NCBI GenBank assembly: GCA_021772895.1
Contig: JAJFLC010000005.1
Coordinates: 186,001 to 250,000, forward strand
DNA from: Mariprofundaceae bacterium
GTDB lineage: Bacteria > Pseudomonadota > Zetaproteobacteria > Mariprofundales > Mariprofundaceae
Length of the DNA: 64,000 nucleotides
Direction of reading: 5' to 3'
Made by a program: the position numbers and the translations under genes. The notes beneath the pieces are model-generated. The model was not told the origin of the DNA. It worked only from the letters and a program-made list of their open reading frames with translations, and did not search any database. How positions within the stretch are numbered: position 1 is the first letter of the stretch; the number at the start of each line of letters is the position of its first letter. Positions 52,649 through 61,848 of this stretch are shown one piece after another.

Positions 52649-53938
52649 CTACAGAGTGGATACCACATCACACATCGCAGCAGTCACTTTTTTTAATTCG
52701 TGATTGCTGATGATATAGGGCGGCATCGTGTAAATGAGTTTACCAAATGGACGCAGCCACACGCCCTGTGCGATCAACTGCTTCTGAACTGCTGCCACAT
52801 CAACAGCATCTTTCATCTCAATCACACCAATCGCACCTTTGACCCGGACATCTGCCACACCTGCTCTATCCCGGCATGACATCAGTTCTTTTTCCAGCTG
52901 CTGTTCAATGTTAACAGCACGTTCCTGCCAAGGTGATTTCAGCAACAATTCAATACTTGCCAACGCCACTGCACAGGCCAGAGGATTGGCCATAAATGTG
53001 GGTCCGTGCATCAGCACACCTGCGCCATCTGCATGAATACCATCACATACTTTGCTGGAACATAGCGTTGCAGCCAGAGTCATGTAACCGCCTGTGAGTG
53101 CCTTGCCCACACACATGATATCCGGCTGGATTGCAGCATGTTCACAGGCAAACATTTTACCTGTCCGACCAAATCCCGTCGCAATTTCATCAAAAATCAA
53201 AAGCAGATCATACGCATCACAAAGCCTGCGAACCTGACGCAAAAATTCCGGTGCATAAAACCGCATGCCACCCGCATTTTGTACAATCGGTTCCAGTATC
53301 ACCGCTGCAATGTCATGATGATGTGCCTCAAGCTGACTGCGAAATGAATCGATTTGTGAATCATCCCACGCAGCATCTGTTTCTGCACTGGGTGCATCAG
53401 CAAAAAAATGCTCAGTCAGCATGCCTGTGAAAAGATGATGCATACCTGAAACCGGATCGCACACACCCATCGTTCCAAATGTATCTCCATGATAACCATG
53501 GCGGATCGTTAACAATTTTTGTTTATCTGTTTTGCCTTGTGCCTGCCAATACTGAATCGCCATTTTGATCCCGACTTCGACAGAGACAGAACCGGAATCC
53601 GAAAAAAAAACGTGTTTCATATCGTTCGGAGCGATCTTCAGCAGTGCCTCTGCAAGGTCTGCGGCGGGTTTGTGTGTCAAACCACCAAACATCACATGCG
53701 CCATCGCTTTTAACTGTGTTTCAACGGCCTCGTTCAGTTCAGGCACATTGTATCCATGAATGGCACACCACCATGAGGCCATACCATCAATCATCTGCCG
53801 CCCATCTTCAAATTCAAGCATCACACCTGAAGCCGATGTCACGGGATAAACAGGTGCAGGGTTTTTCATGGATGCATAAGGATGCCATACATGTTCACGC
53901 TCAAAATTCGCCCATGATGGATGTATGAACTGACTCAT
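52649..53938 (-). CDS. bioA: adenosylmethionine-8-amino-7-oxononanoate aminotransferase
   Basis: 429 residues. The start ERE-HVWHPYASMKNPAPVYPV is typical of BioA, with GMASWWCAIHGYN near 50 and the PLP lysine in CVGKALTGGYMTLAAT. It makes 7,8-diaminopelargonate in biotin synthesis using SAM as amino donor. No other bio gene is in the window. Its start overlaps the holA stop by four bases. Confidence 0.95.
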   Translation of the reverse strand: MSQFIHPSWANFEREHVWHPYASMKNPAPVYPVTSASGVMLEFEDGRQMIDGMASWWCAIHGYNVPELNEAVETQLKAMAHVMFGGLTHKPAADLAEALLKIAPNDMKHVFFSDSGSVSVEVGIKMAIQYWQAQGKTDKQKLLTIRHGYHGDTFGTMGVCDPVSGMHHLFTGMLTEHFFADAPSAETDAAWDDSQIDSFRSQLEAHHHDIAAVILEPIVQNAGGMRFYAPEFLRQVRRLCDAYDLLLIFDEIATGFGRTGKMFACEHAAIQPDIMCVGKALTGGYMTLAATLCSSKVCDGIHADGAGVLMHGPTFMANPLACAVALASIELLLKSPWQERAVNIEQQLEKELMSCRDRAGVADVRVKGAIGVIEMKDAVDVAAVQKQLIAQGVWLRPFGKLIYTMPPYIISNHELKKVTAAMCDVVSTL

Positions 53939-54936
53939 ACAGAAGGTTCCCGGCTCAACAAATCCATGGTCATGCGTTCCAGTACCACCAGATTATTTTC
54001 AACTGAGGCACCTTTGATCAGCTTTTCAGCTTCTGTGATTCGTTTTATCGCCAGCGAAAGTTCTTTACCTTTCCAGCGTTTGGCCTCCTGCGGGATCTGC
54101 TTGCGCGCTTCGCCAAACACACGCGACTTTTGCAATGGATTGCGCTCGCGCTGTGCCTGATACCAGCAATACATAAGCAACTGATTCATACGTGTGCCCA
54201 ACCAGCTAATGATCTGCACTTCTGCCACCTGCTGATTAGAAATAAGCCTGCGTAACAGAAGCAAAGCACTCGAATCTTTTTTGGCAACCGCATGGCAATA
54301 GGCTTCCAGATCTTCCGGGCTACGCTCACCTAAAAGATCACCCACCACATGCATACCCAAACTTTCACGCTGTCCATTATCATAAAGGCGCAGGCGCTCA
54401 ATCAATTGTCTCGCAGCAGCACGCATGCCATGCAAACGCTCTCCCATCATTTGCAAAGCTTCATCGGTGATATGTAATTGCTGTATTTTAATTTCCCGGG
54501 CCAGCCATTGCTGGAAATCTGCCGGTGTCGGTGTGTGAAATTCACATTGAACCAGTTCAGATTGCCCGGAACCAGCATATGCCTGCATTTTTTTGTGCAT
54601 CGCTTTTTTCCAGACAATACCGGGCGCACAGATAATGAGTCTGTTTTCAGGCCTGACTTCAGCGACCATGTTTAACAAATGCTCACCCTGTTTAGGGCTT
54701 GCAGATTCAGCATTGCGAACCAGTGCGTAACATTTTGATGGCCCGAACAGACCCTGGCTTCTGCTCTCAGTCTCTACCTGTGCCAGTTCAGAAACATCCA
54801 CACGCAAGCGAATTGCTTCAGGGTCTCCTTTGGCCAAAAGTGCTTCGCCCATTTCAAACAGGGCATCACTATCTTCACCATAGAGATAAAATGCAGACAT
54901 TTCACTTTCCAGCACGTTGCTAGGTGAACGTTTCAT
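53935..54936 (-). CDS. holA: DNA polymerase III delta subunit
   Basis: 333 residues, standard length. The N-terminal AAA-like part and the C-terminal collar domain (RRLISNQQVAEVQIISWLGT) fit HolA, the clamp-loader subunit that opens the beta clamp. It is encoded with lptE and leuS as in many proteobacteria. The lptE stop is 19 bp upstream. Confidence 0.92.
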   Translation of the reverse strand: MKRSPSNVLESEMSAFYLYGEDSDALFEMGEALLAKGDPEAIRLRVDVSELAQVETESRSQGLFGPSKCYALVRNAESASPKQGEHLLNMVAEVRPENRLIICAPGIVWKKAMHKKMQAYAGSGQSELVQCEFHTPTPADFQQWLAREIKIQQLHITDEALQMMGERLHGMRAAARQLIERLRLYDNGQRESLGMHVVGDLLGERSPEDLEAYCHAVAKKDSSALLLLRRLISNQQVAEVQIISWLGTRMNQLLMYCWYQAQRERNPLQKSRVFGEARKQIPQEAKRWKGKELSLAIKRITEAEKLIKGASVENNLVVLERMTMDLLSREPSV

Positions 54937-54955
54937 TTTTTACGACTCACGATGT

Positions 54956-55531
54956 TCAAAAGCCGGAATTTATCCGGCCCCATACCGCAAAAATCCAAGC
55001 TTTTCGTAAATTTTCCTGAATTTTCTTTCGCGATGATTCAATCCCGGTGGGACCACCGGCAACATAGACATCCCCGGATTCAGACACCACACCTGTCTCC
55101 CATATCAACTTGCCTTCCCTGTAAATCCGCACATTCCCTGAAATCGTCATACGATACTGCGTGGCAATACCTGACTGGTCATAAGCACTCGGTACAAATG
55201 TTTCAGCAGCCTGTTCAATACGCAGCACTGCATGCGCTTGTGCATCAGTTACATCTTCCACGGCGATCATTTGATAACGATTATTTCCTGCAAACTGACG
55301 CTTCAGTTCAGGCAACAAAGTTTCTGCCGCCCCACCCAGCCCCTGAATCGAAACCGTGGTCACGTCTTCAGGTATGGCTCCCCCACTATCAGCCTGCCCT
55401 ACCATGTGATACCCGCAGGAAGTCAGCAGCAATGCAAACATCATTGACATAACCACGCTACAACTTGCGTGTCGCCATCTCAAACGGAAGAAAAAAATCA
55501 CATTTCGTAGCCAGGAAAATATATCTTTCAT
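54956..55531 (-). CDS. lptE: LPS-assembly lipoprotein LptE
   Basis: 191 residues. The lipobox LTSC near 35-38 (read MSMMFALLLTSCGYHMVGQ) is followed by the GYHMVG start common to mature LptE. It plugs the LptD outer-membrane channel. The N-terminus as read has 28 residues before the signal; the internal methionine at residue 28 (MSMMF) or nearby is an alternative start. It overlaps leuS by four bases. Confidence 0.9.
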   Translation of the reverse strand: MKDIFSWLRNVIFFFRLRWRHASCSVVMSMMFALLLTSCGYHMVGQADSGGAIPEDVTTVSIQGLGGAAETLLPELKRQFAGNNRYQMIAVEDVTDAQAHAVLRIEQAAETFVPSAYDQSGIATQYRMTISGNVRIYREGKLIWETGVVSESGDVYVAGGPTGIESSRKKIQENLRKAWIFAVWGRINSGF

Positions 55532-57990
55532 GCTGGACGAACCACAATGTTCAACAAACGCCCTGGCACCAGAATCACCTTTACAATCTGCACGTCATCG
55601 AGCCATTTGCTGATCGAAATGTTCGCCTGAGCAATCGCCAGTGCTGTATCCTGATCAACATCTTTTGGTACCAAAATCTCACCACGTCTTTTACCCTGAA
55701 CCTGTACCGCCAGTGTGATTTCATCCTGTACCCGCGCAGCTTCATCAACTGTCGGCCAGGCAGCCACAACGGCGATATCAGTCATGCCCAGTTTTTCTGC
55801 AACCTCACAGGAAAAATGGGGTACAAACGGGCCCAGCATCTTAGCCAATGCCTGCATCCCTTCATCAAACGCTACCACACCCTCTTCATCATGTGCATCA
55901 AATGTACTCAGGCTATTGCTCAACTCCATCAAGCCTGCAATCGCCACGTTAAAAGAGAAACCATGTTCAAATGCATGGGTGATACGGGAAATGGTGGTAT
56001 GAATATCGAAACGAAGTTTTTTAGTGGTTGCCGCCGAAGCCTCTCCGGGAAACTGTTTGCCCGCCTTATCCAGTAATTTCCATACTCGTTTCAAAAAACG
56101 ATTTGCGCCTTCCACACCGGCATCACTCCACTCCAGATCCTTCTCCGGTGGTGCTGCAAACAGAGTGAACAGGCGTGCGGTATCGGCACCGTATTTTTCA
56201 ATAATGGTATTCGGGTTCACCGTATTACCTTTGGATTTGGACATCTTGATACCGTCTTTAAGTACCATGCCCTGTGTCAGAAGATTCTTAAACGGCTCAT
56301 CGCCACCTTCTTCAGAGGTGAACAGGCCCACATCCCGCATCAGCTTATGATAAAAACGCGCATAAAGCAGGTGCAGCACAGCATGCTCCACACCGCCAAC
56401 ATACTGATCAACCGGTGACCACTTTTGCATGGCTTTTGCATCCACCATCGCATCATCACAACGCGGAGAGGTATAACGATTCATATACCACGATGACTCC
56501 ATAAATGTGTCAAAGGTATCAGTCTCCCGTTTTGCTGCCTTGCCACATGTTGGACAATCGACATTCACAAATGCCTCGTGCTCAGTCAGCGGTGAAGCAC
56601 CACCGGTTGGTTGCAAATGTTCCGGTAATATCACTGGCAACTGATCTTCAGGCACGGTCACCATTCCACAGTCATCACAATGAATGATCGGAATCGGTGC
56701 TCCCCAGTAACGCTGACGTGAAACCAGCCAGTCACGCAGACGATATTGTACCTGCTCACGACCTTTACCCTCACGATCCAAATAACTGGTGATCACTGCC
56801 TTGGCTTCATCCGAAGCGAGTCCATCAAACTGCGAAGAGTTGACCAACACACCCATTTCCACAAATGCCTCAACATCAACAGAAACATCGCAAGTCTCAT
56901 TGGTAATCACCTGTTTAATGTCTAATCCATATTTATGAGCAAATTCAAAGTCACGCTCATCGTGAGCCGGCACACTCATCACCGCACCCGTGCCGTAGGA
57001 CATCAATACAAAGTTCGCCACCCAGATTGGAATCGTTTCACCCGTAATTGGATGAACAGCATGAAAGCCTGTTGCCATGCCCTTCTTCTCCATCAAAGCC
57101 ACATCAGCCTCTTTGGTAGAAATATGGGAGCATTCTTCAAGAAACAGTGCCAACCCGGGATGATTCTCAGCCGCTTTTTTTGCCAACGGGTGGCCTGCCG
57201 CCACCGCCATATAAGTCACACCCATTAAAGTATCTGAACGTGTTGTAAACACATCGAGCGTTTCATCAGAACCTTCAACGCCAAAAGAAACTTCGGCACC
57301 GGTAGATCGTCCAATCCAGTTGCGCTGCATACCAATCACTTTTTCTGGCCAATCGGACAACTTATCCAGATCGTTAAGCAATGCTTCAGCATAATCAGTG
57401 ATTTTGATAAACCATTGCGCAAGGTTTTTACGCTCAACCGGCATATCACAACGCCAACATGCACCTTCCACCACCTGCTCATTGGCAAGCACGGTATGGC
57501 AAGGCTCACACCAGTTCACATCCGCCTCTTTTCGATAGGCCAGACCTTTTTCTACCAACTTGGTGAACATCCACTGTTCCCAGCGGTAATACTCAGGTTT
57601 ACATGTCGCAATTTCATGATCCCAATCGTAGGAAAGGCCAAGTCGTTTGAATTGAACACGCATCTGATCAATATTGGCATAGGTCCACTCAGCCGGTGGA
57701 CGTTTGTGTTTAATCGCCGCATTTTCTGCGGGAAGACCAAATGCATCCCAGCCAATTGGATGCAACACATTAAATCCCTGCATCCGTTTATAACGTGCAA
57801 CAGCATCTCCAAGACAATAGTTTCGCACATGCCCCATATGTAAATCCCCGGAGGGATAAGGAAACATTTCAAGGCAATAATAACTCTCTCTGGCATCAGA
57901 TGGATCGTCTGAAGCCAAGTCGACTCCCGCTTCATTCCATTTCTTCTGCCATTTGTTTTCAATTGCCTGCGCTTCGTAATGATCTGACAC
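55528..57990 (-). CDS. leuS: leucyl-tRNA synthetase
   Basis: 820 residues from GTG 57990, which gives MSDHYEAQAIENKWQKKWNE and has AGGAG nine bases ahead; an upstream ATG at 58122 would add 44 residues with no family match. The class I motifs are present: the HIGH equivalent HMGH in GDLHMGHVRNY and KMSKS in IKMSKSKGNT. It carries the CP1 editing domain (VFTTRSDTLMGVTYMAVA). Length is close to the usual 860 residues of bacterial LeuRS. Confidence 0.96.
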   Translation of the reverse strand: MSDHYEAQAIENKWQKKWNEAGVDLASDDPSDARESYYCLEMFPYPSGDLHMGHVRNYCLGDAVARYKRMQGFNVLHPIGWDAFGLPAENAAIKHKRPPAEWTYANIDQMRVQFKRLGLSYDWDHEIATCKPEYYRWEQWMFTKLVEKGLAYRKEADVNWCEPCHTVLANEQVVEGACWRCDMPVERKNLAQWFIKITDYAEALLNDLDKLSDWPEKVIGMQRNWIGRSTGAEVSFGVEGSDETLDVFTTRSDTLMGVTYMAVAAGHPLAKKAAENHPGLALFLEECSHISTKEADVALMEKKGMATGFHAVHPITGETIPIWVANFVLMSYGTGAVMSVPAHDERDFEFAHKYGLDIKQVITNETCDVSVDVEAFVEMGVLVNSSQFDGLASDEAKAVITSYLDREGKGREQVQYRLRDWLVSRQRYWGAPIPIIHCDDCGMVTVPEDQLPVILPEHLQPTGGASPLTEHEAFVNVDCPTCGKAAKRETDTFDTFMESSWYMNRYTSPRCDDAMVDAKAMQKWSPVDQYVGGVEHAVLHLLYARFYHKLMRDVGLFTSEEGGDEPFKNLLTQGMVLKDGIKMSKSKGNTVNPNTIIEKYGADTARLFTLFAAPPEKDLEWSDAGVEGANRFLKRVWKLLDKAGKQFPGEASAATTKKLRFDIHTTISRITHAFEHGFSFNVAIAGLMELSNSLSTFDAHDEEGVVAFDEGMQALAKMLGPFVPHFSCEVAEKLGMTDIAVVAAWPTVDEAARVQDEITLAVQVQGKRRGEILVPKDVDQDTALAIAQANISISKWLDDVQIVKVILVPGRLLNIVVRPA

Positions 57991-58372
57991 CGATGACGAC
58001 TCCTGGATAAGTTGAAACACAAATGATGATAGGGATTGGCCTGAATGAAAAGGAGAAACCATGTTTAAGATCGCTTCAACGTACTTTACGGCTACTAACC
58101 AGGCATCCGTATCAAAAAACAAAAGAAAATCAGCCCGAACCGATCCCTTGTTCCCACAATAAATAATAAACTATATTAACATATAATAATAATATAGACT
58201 TCTTTATATGAAAGGATATAAACTCACTTCTTTTGTTGGCATTAAAAATGCTATGTGATATAAATCACAGCTTCGAGCTCCTATGTCACAAGTATGTCAT
58301 ACCCCTAGGTCAAAGTGGGGCTCATTTTAAAATAAACGCTGGGGAGCGAGCAAATGGGAGAAGGAAGGGAAT
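57991..58372. other. 382-bp divergent gap between leuS and the roadblock operon
   Basis: It contains the leuS leader (57991-58150, overlapping a frame that was rejected as an N-terminal extension), an AT-rich stretch (58150-58210) and the CRP-like site at 58254-58269. No protein or RNA gene was recognised. Confidence 0.6.
58254..58269. promoter_or_regulatory. perfect CRP-consensus operator
   Basis: TGTGA-TATAAA-TCACA matches both half-sites of the E. coli CRP consensus. It lies 104 bp ahead of the roadblock start and 264 bp ahead of leuS. Activation of the roadblock/GTPase operon by cAMP-CRP or a relative is expected. Confidence 0.7.
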
Positions 58373-58825
58373 ATGAACGAATTTATACTGAAACGCTTTC
58401 AGACCGAACTGGAAGAGACGCTGCAAAACATTGCGAGTGTTGATAATATTGTGATTGCAAGCCTCGATGGCATTGTCACGACGTATGCTTCGCGAAACGG
58501 CCAAAATATTGATTCGATTGCCGCAAGAAGCGCTTCATTTTTATCACTGGGTGACATATGGGAAGACGTTTCCGGAAACCTTAGTTGTGATAATGTCATT
58601 ATGGACTCCACAACAGGCACGGTTGTTGTGATTCACATGGGTTCAAAACTTCTTCTCTGCATGACAACCACCAGCGATGCAACAACAGGATTGATTCTTC
58701 ATCATGCCAAATCATGTGCAAATCGATTGCTGGACATCACCCAATCGATTGTCCAACTGGGCGAAAGGCCCCCATTGGTAGATTCCATCTTACCTGGAAG
58801 CCTGCCAAGTATTGTCAGCGCATAA
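58373..58825 (+). CDS. roadblock/LC7 domain protein 1
   Basis: 150 residues. The fold starts with a long amphipathic helix (about 1-22) and has the roadblock pattern VDNIVIASLDGIVTTYASRN and a strand-rich middle (VVIHMGSKLLLCMTTT). Such proteins (MglB, LAMTOR-like) dimerise and act as GAPs or scaffolds for small Ras-like GTPases. A GTPase is encoded 1.1 kb downstream. ATG 58373 has AAGGAAGGGA just ahead. Confidence 0.85.
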   Translation: MNEFILKRFQTELEETLQNIASVDNIVIASLDGIVTTYASRNGQNIDSIAARSASFLSLGDIWEDVSGNLSCDNVIMDSTTGTVVVIHMGSKLLLCMTTTSDATTGLILHHAKSCANRLLDITQSIVQLGERPPLVDSILPGSLPSIVSA

Positions 58826-58903
58826 CGACCTGCAATAACCAGTTTGTTGGCCATGTTTACATGGCCCAATAATAATGTTGAAACAATACCTAAGGAGAAA
58901 AAA

Positions 58904-59260
58904 ATGAACGTTGAAGATGCAATGAAAAAATTAATGGAGATCAATGGTGCGACAGCAGCCATGATTGTCGACAGTGATAGCGGCATGGTTTTAGCTCAGG
59001 CGGGTGGTGGCATTAATCTTGATCTTGCCGCAGCAGGCAACACCGAAGTTGTCCGTGCCAAACGCAAAACCATCGCATCGCTTAAACTTGATGATCGAAT
59101 TGAGGACATGCTGATTACCTTGGGCAAACAGTTTCACATCCTCCGTCCACTGGGGACAAAACAAAATATTTTCATCTATTCTGTACTGGACAAAGCAAAC
59201 GCCAATTTAGCTATGGCCCGTCTGGTTATTTCAGAAGTCGAAGGCAATATTAAGTTCTAA
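58904..59260 (+). CDS. roadblock/LC7 domain protein 2
   Basis: 118 residues from ATG 58904, with AAGGAG ahead; an earlier in-frame start at 58844 is less likely. A compact roadblock domain (NGATAAMIVDSDSGMVLAQA, FHILRPLGTKQNIFIYSVLD). It is a second, different copy next to protein 1, and may pair with it or act alone as the GAP of the GTPase. Confidence 0.88.
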   Translation: MNVEDAMKKLMEINGATAAMIVDSDSGMVLAQAGGGINLDLAAAGNTEVVRAKRKTIASLKLDDRIEDMLITLGKQFHILRPLGTKQNIFIYSVLDKANANLAMARLVISEVEGNIKF

Positions 59261-59273
59261 ATATCATGTTAAA

Positions 59274-59320
59274 TGCTGTTCTGAGTCAGATGAATGATTC
59301 AGAACAGCTCTTTTATTTTT
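59274..59320 (+). terminator. rho-independent terminator
   Basis: TGCTGTTCTGA and TCAGAACAGC form a 10-bp stem followed by TCTTTTATTTTT. It lies directly after roadblock protein 2, so the following two genes probably depend on read-through or on their own promoter. Confidence 0.8.
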
Positions 59321-59376
59321 AACAAAAAGTTAACAACGATCTAGTCAAAACACCAAAAAAGATAAAGGAGGAATGA

Positions 59377-59967
59377 ATGCCAAAAGTAGCCCAAACTTTT
59401 AAACAACTCCCCCTTTTACGTAATATATTAACAAACAAACGTTCGGGATCAATTCACTATCGTTTTAGTTCTCAAGCTTTTCCAGAAAAAATCAATGTCA
59501 CCACTAAGAAACTTTCAGGCCCTGACATTGAGCAACAAGTGCAAAACCTCATCACACTGCCGACTTATGCCTGCGAGTGGAATTCACAGATTCAGTCAAC
59601 CCCGAATATCAACACCGATGATATTATTCCGTGCATTTGCGCTGCGATCAGAAAAGCAACATGGCTGCCTCATCATGCCTTAGCGTTAAAAAGATCATTT
59701 TTAAAAATGCCTGCCATTCAAGTGGATCTTCCCAACCCTGAAATCAAATATCCTGACATGGGGGCATATATGGCACTATACCATTTTACGAAAAACAATC
59801 CGGATTCATCGCCAGCCAATTTTCTTGAAACAGCTTATGAAGATGATGATAAAATTCGTTATTTGAAAGTTCTTGTGCTGGTATACTGTCTGGGATTCAT
59901 GTCATCCAAAACCTCTAAAAAAGAAAGCATTGCAACACGTATTTTGAACCGAATTCGGCAGGTATAA
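59377..59967 (+). CDS. unknown protein in the roadblock/GTPase cluster
   Basis: 196 residues; no family recognised. The N-terminus (LPLLRNILTNKRSGSIHYRF) faintly recalls proteins with DUF4388-like opening strands, and residues about 95-190 are helical. GGAGG lies seven bases ahead of the ATG. The stop overlaps the GTPase start by one base, so the two are coupled and it may be an effector or a partner of the GTPase. Confidence 0.7.
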   Translation: MPKVAQTFKQLPLLRNILTNKRSGSIHYRFSSQAFPEKINVTTKKLSGPDIEQQVQNLITLPTYACEWNSQIQSTPNINTDDIIPCICAAIRKATWLPHHALALKRSFLKMPAIQVDLPNPEIKYPDMGAYMALYHFTKNNPDSSPANFLETAYEDDDKIRYLKVLVLVYCLGFMSSKTSKKESIATRILNRIRQV

Positions 59968-60533
59968 TGAACATGAATAATAAAGAGATTGCAAAGATTC
60001 TGATTACAGGACCATTCAATTCCGGGAAAACGACATTGATTAAACTTGTGAGCGATGAACAGCTTACAGGAAATGATGTCGAAGCCACAGATGAGCTTGC
60101 GCAATACAAGGCCATGACAACGGTAGGTTTAGATTTCGGAGTCCTGCACATTGATGATGATTTAGATGTCCACCTCTTTGGTACGCCAGGGCAGGCACGT
60201 TTCAATTTCATGTGGAAAACGCTCTCAAAAGGTGCGCTCGGAACGGTTTTTCTAGTCGACTCAAGTAGCCAAAATGCTATTGATGAAGCCAAACAAATGT
60301 ACCAATTCTACAGTGAGCTTTCAGATATGCCGATTATTATTGGCGCGACCAAGCAAGATCTGCCTCAGGCAAAAAGCATCCAACACATAGCTACCGAACT
60401 TGGCATTGATGATACACGTATCATTCCCAGCAACCCTTGTATAAAAGAAGATTCAAAAAATTTGATTATTGCCCTTCTTGAAGAAATCATCGAAAAAGAA
60501 TCTCAGACACAGGATGCTGCTTTTTCAGTTTAG
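59967..60533 (+). CDS. MglA/Ras-like small GTPase
   Basis: 188 residues. G1 is GPFNSGKTT (15-23), G3 is FGTPGQARF (GTPGQ 72-76; the usual aspartate before TPG is glycine here), and G4 is TKQD (129-132) in place of NKxD. This matches the bacterial Srprb/MglA-like group that pairs with roadblock proteins. The two roadblock genes upstream fit a GTPase/GAP module for polarity or motility; the cargo is not known. Confidence 0.88.
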   Translation: MNMNNKEIAKILITGPFNSGKTTLIKLVSDEQLTGNDVEATDELAQYKAMTTVGLDFGVLHIDDDLDVHLFGTPGQARFNFMWKTLSKGALGTVFLVDSSSQNAIDEAKQMYQFYSELSDMPIIIGATKQDLPQAKSIQHIATELGIDDTRIIPSNPCIKEDSKNLIIALLEEIIEKESQTQDAAFSV

Positions 60534-60686
60534 GGATGCTCTGAAAAAGCCAGACTATCCGTGCAGGCCATGGATGGTCTGCCAAAATCACGCACGCTAA
60601 GTGTTTGACTTTGTGAACAAAGGCAAAACCGCGCGTTTGCCTTTGCGTGCTGAAAAACTGCATGGAAGTAATTTTTCAGAATATCC
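60534..60686. mobile_element. MITE-like element with terminal inverted repeats
   Basis: GGATGCTCTGAAAAA (60534-60548) and TTTTTCAGAATATCC (60672-60686) are 13/15 inverted repeats. Between them is a 9-bp perfect hairpin AAAGGCAAA/TTTGCCTTT (60619-60644). 153 bp, no reading frame. It starts at the last base of the GTPase gene's stop region. It could also serve as a terminator for the GTPase transcript. Target-site duplication is not certain. Confidence 0.5.
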
Positions 60687-60724
60687 TTAGCAATCAAAGC
60701 ACATAATCAATCTGGAAAGCCTGC

Positions 60725-61024
60725 TTAGTGAGTCATCGGTGCCGCAATACGGTAGAGACTGTTCACAACAAATTCATTAAGAAAAAAGATAATAAGTAAA
60801 GCAATAATCGGAGAAAAATCAATACCACTAAAATAAGGAACCCTGCGGCGAATTGGAAACAAAAAAGGTTCGGAAAGTTGATTAATAATACGAACAATCG
60901 GGTTATGTGGATCAGGCGATACCCATGAAAGAACCGCGCGTGCAATCACAACCACCATGGCGATCGTGAGCACAATATCTAACACCCCTGCTACAGCCTG
61001 AAGAAAATAACCCAAAATATACAT
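60725..61024 (-). CDS. YggT family membrane protein
   Basis: 99 residues with two hydrophobic segments (about 5-32 and 65-90) flanking RAVLSWVSPDPHNPIVRIIN and FPIRRRVPYFSGIDFSPI, both typical of YggT. The function is unknown but it is often encoded with proC and yggS, as here. The stop of proC lies three bases upstream of its start. Confidence 0.92.
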   Translation of the reverse strand: MYILGYFLQAVAGVLDIVLTIAMVVVIARAVLSWVSPDPHNPIVRIINQLSEPFLFPIRRRVPYFSGIDFSPIIALLIIFFLNEFVVNSLYRIAAPMTH

Positions 61025-61027
61025 ATC

Positions 61028-61846
61028 CTACCCCAATTCTTTTGAACGCCTGGAAGCTGCTAGCACACCTTTACGAACAGCTCCCGGAAGACCGTTTTCA
61101 TACATGACATCCAATGCAGCCTGTGTGGTTCCACCCGGGCTTGTCACCTGATGCCTGAGTTCTTCGGCCTTTCTTCCACTCTCTGCAAGCATTTTCCCAG
61201 CACCTGCCGCTGTCTGGGCTGCAAGTTTCTCAGATAATTCCTCAGAAAGTCCCAATTTCACACCTGCTGCCTGAATCACTTCAGCTAAAAGGAAAAAGTA
61301 TGCCGGGCCACTGCCGGACACCGCTGTTACAGCATGAAGTAAATTTTCATGATCAACCCACGCGGTCTCTCCAGATGCAGCAAGAACATATTCAGCCCGT
61401 TGATGGTGCAACGCATCCGAATCACTAAATAGAACTGATATACCTGCTCCAACCAGCGCAGGAGTATTTGGCATCACACGCACAATCTGAACGTCAGCCC
61501 GGCCAAGGTGACTTTTAATGGCATCAATCTCAACGCCTGCTGCAATACTGATCAGAGTTGAGCCCTGTTGAAGATCACTGCCCAAATCAGAAATGACCTT
61601 TTGCATCTGCTGAGGTTTAACAGCCAGAACAATCACATCAGCAATGCTCACTGCTTTAGAATTATCTGTATGAGTGAATACACCATATTTCTGATTCAGC
61701 TGCCCCAATCGTTCCTGACGAATATCTGTAACCACCAGGTGAGAAGCTGCGTGTCCACTGCGAATCAGGCCAGCAATAAGCGCCTCAGCCATATTTCCGC
61801 CACCAATAAATGTAATATGAAGCTGTTGCATGGTTTCCTTCTTCAT
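61028..61846 (-). CDS. proC: pyrroline-5-carboxylate reductase
   Basis: 272 residues. N-terminal Rossmann start ITFIGGGNMAEALIAG and the C-terminal SGSGPAYFFLLAEVIQAAG and HQVTSPGGTTQAAL motifs identify ProC. It catalyses the last step of proline synthesis. The start is ATG 61846; a slightly shorter start is possible. It sits between yggS and yggT in the common order. Confidence 0.96.
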   Translation of the reverse strand: MKKETMQQLHITFIGGGNMAEALIAGLIRSGHAASHLVVTDIRQERLGQLNQKYGVFTHTDNSKAVSIADVIVLAVKPQQMQKVISDLGSDLQQGSTLISIAAGVEIDAIKSHLGRADVQIVRVMPNTPALVGAGISVLFSDSDALHHQRAEYVLAASGETAWVDHENLLHAVTAVSGSGPAYFFLLAEVIQAAGVKLGLSEELSEKLAAQTAAGAGKMLAESGRKAEELRHQVTSPGGTTQAALDVMYENGLPGAVRKGVLAASRRSKELG

Positions 61847-61848
61847 CT

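Noticed and set aside
57991-58122. 44-residue N-terminal extension of leuS
   Set aside because: No match to LeuRS family starts; GTG 57990 has AGGAG at the right distance.
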